Positions 9,141 to 17,851 of a stretch of 64,000 nt of DNA are shown piece by piece. Source of the stretch: Planctomycetaceae bacterium (GTDB lineage Bacteria > Planctomycetota > Planctomycetia > Pirellulales > UBA7805); contig CACOUL010000005.1 of the NCBI GenBank assembly GCA_902630355.1, forward strand, positions 55,184 to 119,183. Direction: 5' to 3'. Made by a program: the position numbers and the translations under genes. The notes under the pieces were generated by a model. That model had not been told where the DNA came from. It did not search any database and saw only the letters and a list, made by a program, of their open reading frames with translations. Numbering within the stretch: position 1 is the stretch's first letter; every line of letters begins with the position of its first letter.

Positions 9141-11894
9141 ATGGCCGCAAAAAAGAAAAAATCGTCAACCAAATCGCCAAACAAGGGGGCAACTGGCAAA
9201 GCGCTGGTCATTGTGGAATCCCCCGCAAAGGCAAAAACGATCAACAAGTATCTTGGCTCGGACTACATCGTCCGTTCCTCGGTCGGTCACATTTGTGACC
9301 TACCTACCAAGGGCAGTGGAAAATCGCCCCCCGGGAAAAAGGGTGTAAAGCTCACGCCCGAAGAGAAGGCCGCCAAGAAACAGGCAGCGCTCGTGCGCCG
9401 AATGGGTATTGATCCGGAGAACGGCTGGGAAGCTAATTACAGCGTCTTGCCCGGCAAAGAGAAGGTTCTGGAGGAATTGCAGAAACTTGCGGAAACTGCC
9501 TCTGACATCTATCTCGCCACCGACCTGGACCGCGAGGGGGAGGCAATCGCCTGGCACCTCCGTGAGGAAATCGGGGGCGACCCGAGTCGTTACAAGCGGG
9601 TCACATTTGCAGAAATTACCAAACTGGCAATTCAGGAAGCATTTGCCAATCCGAGCGAACTCGACATGAATCGCGTCAATGCGCAGCAAGCCCGACGGTT
9701 TCTGGACCGGGTTGTAGGATTCATGCTCTCGCCTCTCTTGTGGCAGAAGGTCGCCAGAGGCTTGAGTGCAGGTCGCGTGCAGTCGGTAGCAACACGTTTG
9801 GTGGTGGAACGCGAACAGGAAATCCGTGCTTTTATTCCTGACGAATTCTGGGAAATCCAGGTCGACCTCCAAGCTTCCGCTACCCTTGTCGCCGATCTCG
9901 TGAAGGTCGATGGCAAACGCTTATTGACCGGTGCCGACGTAACCGCCGGAGCGCGCAAAGATCAAACTATTTTAAGCAACGAAGTCGAAGCAACACGGGT
10001 TGCCGATGCGATCGAGGCCGCATCCTGCACGGTTGAAGATATCCAGACCAAAAGTCGCACCCAACGTCCCAATCCACCGTTTATCACATCGACCCTCCAG
10101 CAGGCAGCAGCAAACGCGCTCGGATTCGCGGTCAAAAAGACGATGACACTCGCACAGCGACTCTACGAAGCGGGCCACATCACCTACATGCGAACCGACT
10201 CCACCAACCTCAGCAACGATGCAATCGGTGCGGTGCGGACACTCATCGAAAAAGATTTCGGCACGGACTACCTCCCGGAAAAGCCTAATTTTTATAGCAA
10301 GCGCGATGACAACGCGCAGGAAGCACACGAGGCGATTCGCCCCTCTGATGTGCGACTGCAACCGGCGAGCCTCAAAGGTGTCGAAGCAGATCAGGTGAAA
10401 CTTTACAACCTGATCCGCAATCGATTTATTGCCTGCCAGATGCCGCCGGCGAAATTCGACAATACGACCGTCACTATTACTGCCTCAACCCACGAACTGC
10501 GAGCTAGAGGCCGTGTACTCATTTTTGATGGCTACCAGAAGGTACTTGGTTTTGACACGGAAGATCGCATCCTGCCTCAGGTCGAGGTTGGTCAGGTCTT
10601 AGCGATTGAGGCGCTCCGCAAAGAACAAAATTTCACCAAGCCACCGGCCCGCTATAACGAAGCAAGCCTGGTGCGTGAACTGGAAAAGAAGGGGATTGGG
10701 CGACCTTCTACGTATGCCAGTGTGATCAGCACGATTCAGGAACGCGGCTATGTACGCGTCGATCGGCGGCGAATATTTGCACAAAAAATTGGCGATATCG
10801 TAACCGAGCGACTGGTTGAGTGTTTTCCACACTTACTAAATTACGATTTCACAAAAGGCCTAGAGGAAAGCCTGGATGCCATCGCACAGGGCAAGGCGCA
10901 CTGGATTGATGAGCTGAATAAGTTTTACTCCGATTTCACCGACGCGCTCGCGAGGGCGGGGGACAGCGACACGACATCGGGGGGCATGCGGCCGAATGAT
11001 CCGACACCAACTCCGATCTCTTGCCCGCAATGTGATCGTGAAATGCAGATTCGCACCGGTCAGACGGGGGTCTTTCTGGGGTGTTCCGGTTACGGACTAC
11101 CAAAGAAGGAGAAATGCACCCAGACTCTTCCCCTGATTCCGGGCGAGGAGGTGGTCGAGATCGGCGACGATGAAGCGCAGGTGGAACTAAAAGAGTTGCA
11201 GAACAAGCGACGATGCAAGAAGTGCAATCGCACCATGGACGCCTACCTGGTGGATGAGACGCGCAAACTTCATGTCTGCGGCGACAACCCCGATTGCGAT
11301 AATTGTGAAGTGGAGCAGGGGACCTTCAAGATCAAGGGTTACGATGGTCCGGTACTGGAATGCGACAAATGCAACGCCGACATGCAATTGAAAAACGGGC
11401 GTTTCGGGAAATACTTCGCTTGTACTAGCGACACCTGCAAGAACACGCGGAAACTCCTACGCAATGGTGAGCCCGCCCCCCCCAAAGCCGATCCGATTCC
11501 GATGCCGGAACTGCCATGCGAGAAATCGGATGGTCATTTTGTGCTTCGCGACGGCGCCGCCGGAATCTTTCTGGCTTCGAGCAATTACCCGCGCTCACGC
11601 GAAACCCGCAATCCAAAGATCAAAGAAATCCTGCCGCACGCGGATGAACTGGATCCAAAATATGCACATCTTGCGAAAGCACCTGCGGAGGATAAAAAAG
11701 GACGCCCCGCCATTGTGCGGTTCCGCCGCAAGGAAAAGGTGCATTACGTGATGAGTGAAGAAGACGGCAAGCCGAGCGGCTGGGAAGCGAATTGGACCGA
11801 CGGTGAGTGGGTCGTCACGGAGAAAAAGAAGGCGACCAGGAAAAAGAAGGCGGCCAAGAAAAAGACTGCGAAAAAGGCGAAGAAAAAATCTTAA
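9141..11894 (+). CDS. topA: DNA topoisomerase I (type IA) with lysine-rich tail
   Basis: Relaxes negatively supercoiled DNA by cutting one strand. The Toprim domain has [17 protein letters not shown] and [13 protein letters not shown]; the active-site tyrosine lies in [25 protein letters not shown] is present. Three four-cysteine zinc-finger modules follow (beginning [16 protein letters not shown] and CDKCNADM), then a topo-C domain, and the protein ends in a run of Lys/Ala/Thr residues ([14 protein letters not shown] and onward) resembling histone H1 tails. I start at the ATG of MAAKKKK with a CGGGAA upstream; a TTG start 24 nt earlier is less likely. 917 residues is normal for TopA with extra fingers. 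It is monocistronic and converges on acpS. Confidence 0.96.
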   Translation: MAAKKKKSSTKSPNKGATGKALVIVESPAKAKTINKYLGSDYIVRSSVGHICDLPTKGSGKSPPGKKGVKLTPEEKAAKKQAALVRRMGIDPENGWEANYSVLPGKEKVLEELQKLAETASDIYLATDLDREGEAIAWHLREEIGGDPSRYKRVTFAEITKLAIQEAFANPSELDMNRVNAQQARRFLDRVVGFMLSPLLWQKVARGLSAGRVQSVATRLVVEREQEIRAFIPDEFWEIQVDLQASATLVADLVKVDGKRLLTGADVTAGARKDQTILSNEVEATRVADAIEAASCTVEDIQTKSRTQRPNPPFITSTLQQAAANALGFAVKKTMTLAQRLYEAGHITYMRTDSTNLSNDAIGAVRTLIEKDFGTDYLPEKPNFYSKRDDNAQEAHEAIRPSDVRLQPASLKGVEADQVKLYNLIRNRFIACQMPPAKFDNTTVTITASTHELRARGRVLIFDGYQKVLGFDTEDRILPQVEVGQVLAIEALRKEQNFTKPPARYNEASLVRELEKKGIGRPSTYASVISTIQERGYVRVDRRRIFAQKIGDIVTERLVECFPHLLNYDFTKGLEESLDAIAQGKAHWIDELNKFYSDFTDALARAGDSDTTSGGMRPNDPTPTPISCPQCDREMQIRTGQTGVFLGCSGYGLPKKEKCTQTLPLIPGEEVVEIGDDEAQVELKELQNKRRCKKCNRTMDAYLVDETRKLHVCGDNPDCDNCEVEQGTFKIKGYDGPVLECDKCNADMQLKNGRFGKYFACTSDTCKNTRKLLRNGEPAPPKADPIPMPELPCEKSDGHFVLRDGAAGIFLASSNYPRSRETRNPKIKEILPHADELDPKYAHLAKAPAEDKKGRPAIVRFRRKEKVHYVMSEEDGKPSGWEANWTDGEWVVTEKKKATRKKKAAKKKTAKKAKKKS

Positions 11895-11905
11895 GGCGAA
11901 CTCGT

Positions 11906-12310
11906 TTACGCCGACGGCGTTTCACCGAGGGCCAACACCAGTGCTGTCGCATGCGTGCGGCAGTGCGAGAGACTCACCTTCCACTCGATAATCTTCTGCT
12001 GCTCGACCCATTCCTTCAGCGGACCGCGAAGCACCACATGCCGATCCGCAGGGCTGTCGCTTCGGATTTCAATTTCCCGATACCTAAACCCGGTGGGCAG
12101 ACGTGTACCGAGCGCATGAAGCACCGCCTCTTTGGCGGCCCAGTGAGCGGAAAAATGCTGACTCGCCTGATGCCGCCTCTGACAGTAGGCGATCTCCTCA
12201 GCGGTAAACACGCGACAGAGAAAACGTTCTCCGTACCGCTCGATCATTTTTGCCACGCGCAGGCATTCGACAATTTCGTTTCCGATCCCGATGATTTGCG
12301 TGCCAATCAT
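11906..12310 (-). CDS. acpS: Holo-[acyl-carrier-protein] synthase
   Basis: Transfers the 4'-phosphopantetheine arm of coenzyme A to acyl carrier protein. The 134-residue product has [14 protein letters not shown] at the N terminus and [16 protein letters not shown] in the middle, the two metal and CoA binding regions of the AcpS family, and an [15 protein letters not shown] ending. In Escherichia coli the first motif is GTDIVE; here Thr-Asp is Asn-Glu, so the metal ligand would be Glu instead of Asp. This is a conservative change that probably keeps function. The ATG overlaps the trpS stop (ATGA), so the pair is translationally coupled. Confidence 0.9.
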   Translation of the reverse strand: MIGTQIIGIGNEIVECLRVAKMIERYGERFLCRVFTAEEIAYCQRRHQASQHFSAHWAAKEAVLHALGTRLPTGFRYREIEIRSDSPADRHVVLRGPLKEWVEQQKIIEWKVSLSHCRTHATALVLALGETPSA

Positions 12311-13281
12311 TTGCTCCTCACTGACACGCCGCAGGCATCGCTCGCCCGCCGCAGCACCTCGCCGGCCACCTTGCGGGCGCGACTCGCACCATCACCGAGC
12401 ACCTCTGCCACGCGATCCGGCGCGGCGGCCCACTCCTCGCGACGTGCGCGGGCTTCGGCAAAGTAGGCTTCCGCAGCGTCGGCCACCGCTTTTTTAACTT
12501 CACCGTACCCGAACCCTCCGCGCCGATAGGTCGCGGCCATCTCCTCGCAGGCGTCGTCCGGCGCCACGAGTGAAAAAAGCTGAAACAGGTGATCGCTTTC
12601 CGGTGGCTTTGGCTCCTCCATCGGTCGCGAGTCGGTGGTGATCCGCATAATCTTTTTGCGCTGTGGCTTCGGGTCCTCGAAGAGTTCGAGGGTGTTGTTG
12701 TAGCTCTTGGACATCTTCTCACCGTCGGTCCCGGGAACCTTCGCCGAAGCGTCCAGAATTTTTGCCTTGGGCAGGCGGAACACCTCGCCGTAGTGATGAT
12801 TGAAACTCACTGCCAGGTCGCGACAAACTTCGATGTGCTGCAGTTGGTCGGCCCCCACCGGCACGGTATCTGAATCGTAGGCCAGAATATCGGCCGCCAT
12901 CAGCACCGGGTAATTGAAGAGCCCCGCGTCGGCCGAAAGGCCTCGTGCCTTCTTGTCTTTATAGGCATGGCATCGCTCCAGCAAACCCATCGGGGTACCG
13001 GTGAGCAGTAGCCACGTCAATTCGGAGACCTCCGGCACGTCCGACTGCACGAACAGTACCGCGTGATCCGGATCGAGCCCCAACGCCAGCAGATCGATTG
13101 CCGCATCGAGCGTATACTGCCGCAGAACCTCGGGATCCCGCACGGTAGTCAAAGCGTGCAGGTTCGCAATGAAGTAAAATGCCGCATCCTCGTGCTGCAA
13201 ATCAATGTATTGCCGGATGGCACCAAAATAGTTCCCCCAATGAAAGCGTCCGGTGGGCTGAATGCCGGAAAGTACGCGCAT
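12307..13281 (-). CDS. trpS: Tryptophanyl-tRNA synthetase
   Basis: Class I aminoacyl-tRNA synthetase charging tRNA-Trp. The N terminus [21 protein letters not shown] holds the HIGH-like HWGNY; the KMSKS loop is intact as [33 protein letters not shown] is the tryptophan/adenylate binding segment. Length 324 is typical of the compact bacterial enzyme. It overlaps acpS by 4 nt and follows pyrD by 24 nt on the same strand, so pyrD-trpS-acpS is a likely operon. Confidence 0.96.
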   Translation of the reverse strand: MRVLSGIQPTGRFHWGNYFGAIRQYIDLQHEDAAFYFIANLHALTTVRDPEVLRQYTLDAAIDLLALGLDPDHAVLFVQSDVPEVSELTWLLLTGTPMGLLERCHAYKDKKARGLSADAGLFNYPVLMAADILAYDSDTVPVGADQLQHIEVCRDLAVSFNHHYGEVFRLPKAKILDASAKVPGTDGEKMSKSYNNTLELFEDPKPQRKKIMRITTDSRPMEEPKPPESDHLFQLFSLVAPDDACEEMAATYRRGGFGYGEVKKAVADAAEAYFAEARARREEWAAAPDRVAEVLGDGASRARKVAGEVLRRASDACGVSVRSK

Positions 13282-13305
13282 CGGACGGTTCCTTTGCTTG
13301 ATCTG

Positions 13306-14244
13306 TTAAGCGGATTCGACCTGGAGCGAACCGACAAGCTGCGCAACACCCTCTGCGCCTGCCTCCTCGAGGGCGGCAGGCAGCGCGGCGATCATCGCAT
13401 CGGACGCCCCCGGATTGTAAAAGTTTGCCGTACCGACCTGAACGGCACTCGCCCCGGCCACGATAAACTCCATCACATCATCGATCGACGCAATCCCACC
13501 GATGCCGATGATCGGCGTCTGCACGCTCTGTGCAAGTTGATACACGGCCCGCAACGCGATCGGCTTGATGGCCGGACCACTCAGCCCGCCCACCACATTG
13601 CCCAGCAGCGGTCGCCGCTTCCGCCAATCGACCGCCATCCCCAGGCAGGTATTGATCGCCGAGATGGCATCGGCGCCACCCGCCTCCGCAGCGCGAGCAA
13701 TCGTACGGATATCGGTCACATTCGGCGTGAGTTTGGCGATGATCGGTATCTCGCAAGCGGCTCGCGTTCCCGCCACCACTTGCTCGCATGCCACCGGATC
13801 GGTCCCCAAATCGACACCCCCGCTGACGTTCGGGCAGGAAATATTCAATTCGATCGCCGCGACCCCCTCACTCCCGGCAAGACGGGCCGCCATGGTGACG
13901 AACTCCTGCGCATCCCGGCCCGCGATACTCACGATCACCGGAGAACCGAGCGTCGCGAGGTAGGGCAGGTGGTGCTCGATAAATGCCTCGAGTCCATCGT
14001 TGTCCAGGCCGATCGAATTAAGCATTCCCGCCGCCGTCTCGATCGTCCGCCAGGGGTGATTGCCCATGCGAGGCTCAAGGGTCACCGTCTTGGGGATGAT
14101 GCCGCCGAGGCCGGCGAGGTTGGCAAAACTCTCCATTTCCCGCGCATACCCGAAGGTGCCGGAGGCAACGAGAATCGGATTCGGTACCTGCAGCCGACCG
14201 AGTCGTACGGCAAGGTCGATCGAGGAACGGGAGGAAGCGGACAC
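13306..14244 (-). CDS. pyrD: Dihydroorotate dehydrogenase, class 1B catalytic subunit
   Basis: FMN enzyme oxidising dihydroorotate to orotate in pyrimidine synthesis. The catalytic cysteine sits in [13 protein letters not shown], as in the cytosolic class 1 enzymes (class 2 has serine). Other family segments are [53 protein letters not shown] and the FMN phosphate site IIGIGGI. Residue lengths fit class 1B, which normally works with an electron-transfer subunit PyrK that is not in the window. Two adjacent start codons exist, TTG at 14247 and GTG at 14244; I prefer the GTG. First gene of the probable pyrD-trpS-acpS operon. Confidence 0.93.
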   Translation of the reverse strand: MSASSRSSIDLAVRLGRLQVPNPILVASGTFGYAREMESFANLAGLGGIIPKTVTLEPRMGNHPWRTIETAAGMLNSIGLDNDGLEAFIEHHLPYLATLGSPVIVSIAGRDAQEFVTMAARLAGSEGVAAIELNISCPNVSGGVDLGTDPVACEQVVAGTRAACEIPIIAKLTPNVTDIRTIARAAEAGGADAISAINTCLGMAVDWRKRRPLLGNVVGGLSGPAIKPIALRAVYQLAQSVQTPIIGIGGIASIDDVMEFIVAGASAVQVGTANFYNPGASDAMIAALPAALEEAGAEGVAQLVGSLQVESA

Positions 14245-14257
14245 CAATGGTTATCCA

Positions 14258-14330
14258 GTTGTGAGGTCAACGCGGTGCGCAACGATAGCGCAGGAAACAC
14301 CAGCTAGGCTAATGTACCTTCCCTCACAAC
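14258..14330. repeat. 9-bp perfect inverted repeat upstream of pyrD
   Basis: GTTGTGAGG at 14258-14266 is repeated in inverse orientation as CCTCACAAC at 14322-14330, 55 nt apart. The left arm lies 13 nt before the pyrD start, so it could be an operator or part of the pyrD leader structure; the right arm lies just beyond the lipoprotein gene's 3' end. No poly-T follows, so it is not a classic terminator. Function is unproven. Confidence 0.4.
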
Positions 14331-14363
14331 CAGACACCAGACGCAGAACGGTGGGCACCCGCT

Positions 14364-14582
14364 TTAGATAATGCCACCGTGCGTGTTGTAGGGTGTCAGG
14401 TGGCCAGGTTGGTCGATAAACCAGAACCGCTCCCACTCCTCGATGAAATTACGCAAGTCCTCGGAAGTGTAGATCAGTTGCTTGGTTCGGCGTGCCGGAT
14501 CGCCCGAATAGATGGGCAAGAAGCAGCCACTACCGACCGACAAACTGACCAGGAGCATCATGCTTAAAAGCCAACGGCGCAT
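14364..14582 (-). CDS. Small lipoprotein of unknown function
   Basis: A 72-residue product starting MRRWLLSMMLLVSLSVGSGC, which is a lipoprotein signal peptide ending in a lipobox-like GSGC; the Cys would be lipidated after cleavage. The mature part is only about 53 residues, polar, with the segment TSEDLRNFIEEWERFWFIDQPGHL. The start is decided by the ribosome-binding site: GGAGG directly abuts an upstream ATG at 14591 but is 9 nt from the ATG at 14582. I do not recognise the family, although short lipoproteins with a similar EWERFWF core seem typical of Planctomycetota. Confidence 0.75.
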   Translation of the reverse strand: MRRWLLSMMLLVSLSVGSGCFLPIYSGDPARRTKQLIYTSEDLRNFIEEWERFWFIDQPGHLTPYNTHGGII

Positions 14583-14744
14583 GCTTGTCATCCTCCGTGA
14601 TGAAAAACAAAAACGAGATCAGATTACACGTGCGGTGGATTGAAGCCAAAAGGGCCTCGGCACCACGTACACAAACCAGTGATTCCTTCCCTGGGTCCTG
14701 ATTTAACTCTTCGGCCTCACGTGAGCGGGCACGCGGCCTTTTTT

Positions 14745-15149
14745 CTAGCCACCCAAACTGCCGCCGGGTGGCTGCTGCTGCGGGAAACTTTGTGGGGGCG
14801 GGGGCGAACTTGCAGGCGGCTCAGGGCTGCTCTCAAGGTTCCGTACCCGCTCCTCCATCTCTTTGCCGGGCTTGAAGGTCACCACGAACTTCTCGCCCAC
14901 AAACACCTTCTCACCCGTACGGGGGTTCCGCGCCTTGCGGGCTGCCCGTCGCTTGACCTCGAAAACACCAAAATTCCTCAGCTCAATACGACCCAAAGTT
15001 CCGGCGTCGCCTTTACTTAGGTTCGCTTTGGTGTCCTCGACCAGGGTGTCGACAATCGCATCAAACGTCTTTTGGACGATCTCCTTGGTCTTCAACTGCG
15101 TGAGACCAATTTCGTCCGATATGGTTTTGACGATCTCTTTCTTGGTCAC
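14745..15149 (-). CDS. HU/IHF-family DNA-binding protein with proline-rich tail
   Basis: A histone-like nucleoid protein. The core from [21 protein letters not shown] through [24 protein letters not shown] and [11 protein letters not shown] is the complete HU/IHF fold including the DNA-binding beta arm ([10 protein letters not shown]). It then continues with about 35 residues rich in Pro, Ser and Gln ([17 protein letters not shown]), not found in standard HU. The start is a GTG at 15149 with GGGAG 9 nt upstream; a longer frame to 15266 would run through the promoter at 15214-15242 and has no HU-like sequence. Likely a dimer that bends and compacts DNA. Confidence 0.9.
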   Translation of the reverse strand: MTKKEIVKTISDEIGLTQLKTKEIVQKTFDAIVDTLVEDTKANLSKGDAGTLGRIELRNFGVFEVKRRAARKARNPRTGEKVFVGEKFVVTFKPGKEMEERVRNLESSPEPPASSPPPPQSFPQQQPPGGSLGG

Positions 15150-15507
15150 GATCCCGTTCTCCCATCCACAAACGCGTAGCGGGGACCTCCGGTGAACCCT
15201 CTTAACGGTGCCAAGTCTAGATGCCATAAGCATTAGTGTCAAGATCTGTACTCCAAAAGACGCCACATGGGATGAATATAAACGATAAATAAATCACCTT
15301 AAACTCTTGCATAGAAATGACTTACACACTTTACATACCCCTGCGACAAGATAATCTGCCCTAACTCCTTATTCGCACTGGGGTAACATGCTATCAGGCC
15401 GCCGCAAGTAGAGGGCCGCATAACCGTTATCGTTTCTTCAGACGGCAAACTTTAACCATTCTGCCAGTCCATGCCGCCAACCGAAACGTGGCGGCTGAGG
15501 TGACGGA
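15150..15507. other. Gap between the HU and YkgJ-like genes
   Basis: This stretch holds the HU promoter and leader at its left end. Near the right end, just past the stop of the YkgJ-like gene, GCCGCC (15473-15478) pairs with GGCGGC (15490-15495) around an 11-nt loop; it could end that transcript, but no T run follows. A short palindrome ATAACCGTTAT lies at 15420-15430. I looked for a tRNA in this interval and found no T-loop sequence. Nothing else is seen. Confidence 0.5.
15214..15242 (-). promoter_or_regulatory. Sigma70-type promoter of the HU gene
   Basis: On the minus strand a perfect -35 box TTGACA (15242-15237) is followed after exactly 17 nt by TAGACT (15219-15214), matching four of six -10 positions. 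The start site would fall near 15207, giving a leader of about 58 nt before the GTG of the HU gene. This is the best promoter-like sequence in the left half of the window. Confidence 0.7.
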
Positions 15508-15951
15508 TCAAACCGAGATCTGCTGGCGCTGATGCTCAATTTCCGAGAGCGGCACGAGCTGCCCCTTTCCGGAGCCTGGACAGATGCGGCACGTCTCCTG
15601 CCACGCCTCAGGAGAGCGTAAATTCGAGTCCCAGAAGGGCCAGGTGCGGCACTGTTTTGGCCGGTGCGTATAAACGCGACAGCCGCGCGATTCGGGATCG
15701 AAAAACACACAATCTCCGTTATCGTATTCGATCAAACTCTTCCGGCCGTGCGCTTTTCTCACGAACCGCCGTGAGAATTCACCCACCGCCAGCCCCAACC
15801 ATGCGGCGAGCTGCTCTATCTCCTGTTTGTCCACCCACACGTAGCCCGGCGCTCCGGTGCAGCAATTTCCGCACCCCGAGCAGGTGAACCGCAGCCCTTC
15901 GGCATACCACGGCTTTTCGTCGGCCGAACTTGGGGGGTGTTCTGAGTCCAA
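15508..15951 (-). CDS. YkgJ-family cysteine-cluster protein
   Basis: A 147-residue cytoplasmic protein of the zinc- or iron-chelating CxxCxxCC family. FTCSGCGNCCTG gives the CxxCxxCC core, and further cysteines occur in DCVFFDPESRGCRVYTHRPKQCRTWPFW and ETCRICPGSG, the expected spacing for this family. The precise role of the family is not established; a metal-binding or redox function is assumed. The start is a TTG with AAGGAA 7 nt upstream; no ATG gives the conserved N terminus. It lies 50 nt downstream of the moaA stop on the same strand, so it may be transcribed with the moa genes. Confidence 0.85.
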   Translation of the reverse strand: MDSEHPPSSADEKPWYAEGLRFTCSGCGNCCTGAPGYVWVDKQEIEQLAAWLGLAVGEFSRRFVRKAHGRKSLIEYDNGDCVFFDPESRGCRVYTHRPKQCRTWPFWDSNLRSPEAWQETCRICPGSGKGQLVPLSEIEHQRQQISV

Positions 15952-16001
15952 TGTGCGTTCCTTGCGAATCGGGAATTTCTTTCAGCGAGGCAGCAAGCCA
16001 G

Positions 16002-17087
16002 TTAACCACCAATCTGGTACATCGACCGCTCGGGGCGCAAAAAGTCAGGGCTGTCGATTCCGTGACCTGCTTTTTTTGCCTCGACCGCGTGGGTGAACTG
16101 CCGGGCGATGGCCGACGCCTGCTCGGCGCCCTCGTCCTGCATTCGCAAAAACTTTCGCACATCCCATTCGGTCGTGGAAAAGAGACAATTGCGAATCTGC
16201 CCCTCGGCGGTGAGCCGCAAGCGATCGCAAGCACCACAAAAAGGCGCCGAGACCGGGTTGATAAAGCCGATGCGTCCCGGGCGATCTTTCAGCATGTAGT
16301 CGACCGCCGGCTGGCTTGCCACGCTCCGGGGAGCGGGCAGCAGGGCCCCGAATGCGGCCTCAATCACGCGACGGACCTCCGCACCGCTGAGCACCTGTTC
16401 CGATGCCCAACCCTCCTCGGCATCGAGCGGCATGAATTCGATAAACCGCAACTCCATGCCATGCCCGAGGGCATAGTCGGCAAGCGGCACGATATCGTCT
16501 TCTGTCAGGCCGCGTATCGAGAGTGCATTGAGTCGGATTCGATCAAACCCCGCGGCCCGCGCCGCGGTGATTCCCTCCAGGACCCGGTCCAGGCCTTTGC
16601 GGCGCGAGATCCGCTCAAACACCTCTTCCCGCAAGGTGTCGAGACTGATATTCAACCGATCGAGTCCGGCACGCCGGAGCGGTTCGGCCTGTTCGGCCAG
16701 GAGCATGCCGTTGGTCGTCAAGGCAATCTCTTCGATCCGACGATTTTTTCGTAATCGCGCGATCAGTTCCCAGACCTCCGCCCGCACGAGCGGTTCCCCG
16801 CCGGTGATCCGCAGCTTACGGAGCCCGAGTCGCGCTGCAATATCGGCCACGCGGGCAATCTCCTCATACGAAAGAATTTCATCGCGGGGCAGAAACGAGA
16901 TCGGGCCGGCAGGCATACAGTAGAAACAGCGAATATTGCAGCGGTCAGTGACACTGATCCGTAAACTCTCATGCAATCGGCCAAAAGGATCGCGTAGCCC
17001 GTCGGTGCCGGTGGCAAGCGGGTGCCCGGCACGTCGATCTTCAGACGATTTTTCAGAGTTTTTAGAGATGGTGGAGCAATCGGCCAT
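16002..17087 (-). CDS. moaA: GTP 3',8-cyclase of molybdopterin synthesis
   Basis: Radical SAM enzyme that converts GTP to 3',8-cyclo-7,8-dihydro-GTP, first step of molybdenum cofactor synthesis. The N-terminal cluster motif is CNIRCFYC. GGEPLVRAEVWELI, LTTNGMLL and NISLDTL follow. The C-terminal second cluster site CGACDRLRLTAEGQIRNC is complete. The protein ends in Gly-Gly, required for activity in the family. The first 35 residues before GRLHESLRISVTDRC are variable. It is the last recognised moa gene of the run moaD-moaE-moaA on this strand, with a 26-nt gap to moaE. MoaC and later-step genes are not in the window. Confidence 0.95.
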   Translation of the reverse strand: MADCSTISKNSEKSSEDRRAGHPLATGTDGLRDPFGRLHESLRISVTDRCNIRCFYCMPAGPISFLPRDEILSYEEIARVADIAARLGLRKLRITGGEPLVRAEVWELIARLRKNRRIEEIALTTNGMLLAEQAEPLRRAGLDRLNISLDTLREEVFERISRRKGLDRVLEGITAARAAGFDRIRLNALSIRGLTEDDIVPLADYALGHGMELRFIEFMPLDAEEGWASEQVLSGAEVRRVIEAAFGALLPAPRSVASQPAVDYMLKDRPGRIGFINPVSAPFCGACDRLRLTAEGQIRNCLFSTTEWDVRKFLRMQDEGAEQASAIARQFTHAVEAKKAGHGIDSPDFLRPERSMYQIGG

Positions 17088-17113
17088 GGCAAGCGTGAAT
17101 CATTCCTTACAGA

Positions 17114-17578
17114 TCAATGCGATGTCTCAGTACTCGAGGAGAGCCCCGGATGGACCCATTCGCAGGTTCCGTCGGCCCAGTTTTCGCGCTTCCAGATCGG
17201 CACCGACTCCTTGAGTTGATCGATCAACCATTCTCCAGCCTCAAACGCTTCTTTGCGATGGGGTGCGCTGAGGGCAATGGCCACGCTCGCTTCACCGATC
17301 GCCACGTGGCCCAGACGGTGTTCCATCGCCACTCGGGACAGCGGCCACCTAGCGGCGGCACGATCGGCCAACCGCTGCATCTCCTCGAGGGCCATCTCCT
17401 GATAGCCTGAGTAATCGAGCGATTCGGTCACGCGGTCTCCGGTCACTTCGCGGGTCGTGCCCACAAACAGCAACACCGCTCCAGCCCGCGGTGAGGCAAC
17501 CGATGCGAGGATCGCCTCAGTGTCGATCGCGTTCTCGGTCAACGACACCCTGATTGTTTCTTCTGTCGAATGTTCCAT
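17114..17578 (-). CDS. moaE: Molybdopterin synthase catalytic subunit
   Basis: Large subunit of molybdopterin synthase, which puts the dithiolene sulfurs into cyclic pyranopterin monophosphate. Family segments are AGAVLLFVGTTREVT, YSGYQEMALEEMQ, HRLGHVAIGEASVAIA, SAPHRKEAFEAGEW and the catalytic lysine region KESVPIWKRE. The length of 154 is normal. It lies between moaD (9-nt gap) and moaA (26-nt gap) on the same strand, in the same operon as its sulfur-carrier partner. Confidence 0.95.
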   Translation of the reverse strand: MEHSTEETIRVSLTENAIDTEAILASVASPRAGAVLLFVGTTREVTGDRVTESLDYSGYQEMALEEMQRLADRAAARWPLSRVAMEHRLGHVAIGEASVAIALSAPHRKEAFEAGEWLIDQLKESVPIWKRENWADGTCEWVHPGLSSSTETSH

Positions 17579-17587
17579 CTGCCGCTT

Positions 17588-17836
17588 CTAACCTCCACTG
17601 ACCGGCGGAATGAGGGCCACCTCTCGGGCACCGGAGAGTGGCATTTCGTCGCTTGCGTATTGTTGATCGACCGCAAACCGTACCTTATCTCCCACAGCGC
17701 CGAGCGCCGGAACTTGATCGAACAGCCGGACCCGTAAGTCCGCCACGGTCGCTTCTTCGGGGAGAGCGACTGTCACCTGCTCAGCCCCCGCCAAATCGCG
17801 GGCCAGTGCAAACAATTGGACCGGAATGTGTTGCAT
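17588..17836 (-). CDS. moaD: Molybdopterin synthase sulfur-carrier subunit
   Basis: A small beta-grasp (ubiquitin-like) protein of 82 residues ending PPVSGG; the C-terminal Gly-Gly becomes a thiocarboxylate that donates sulfur to the pterin in complex with MoaE. The N-terminal strand IPVQLFALARDLAGAEQV and VALPEEATVADLRVRLF are typical. It starts the visible moa run and is directly followed by moaE. Confidence 0.93.
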   Translation of the reverse strand: MQHIPVQLFALARDLAGAEQVTVALPEEATVADLRVRLFDQVPALGAVGDKVRFAVDQQYASDEMPLSGAREVALIPPVSGG

Positions 17837-17851
17837 CGCGCTATTTTCTAA

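Noticed and set aside
13063..14307. Plus-strand frame of 414 codons
   Set aside because: It is antisense to trpS and pyrD and has a product full of Arg, His and Asp as expected of antisense shadows in G+C-rich genes.
15437..15500. Possible tRNA
   Set aside because: Some D-arm-like sequence occurs on the minus strand, but there is no GTTCRANNC T-loop and no acceptor pairing.
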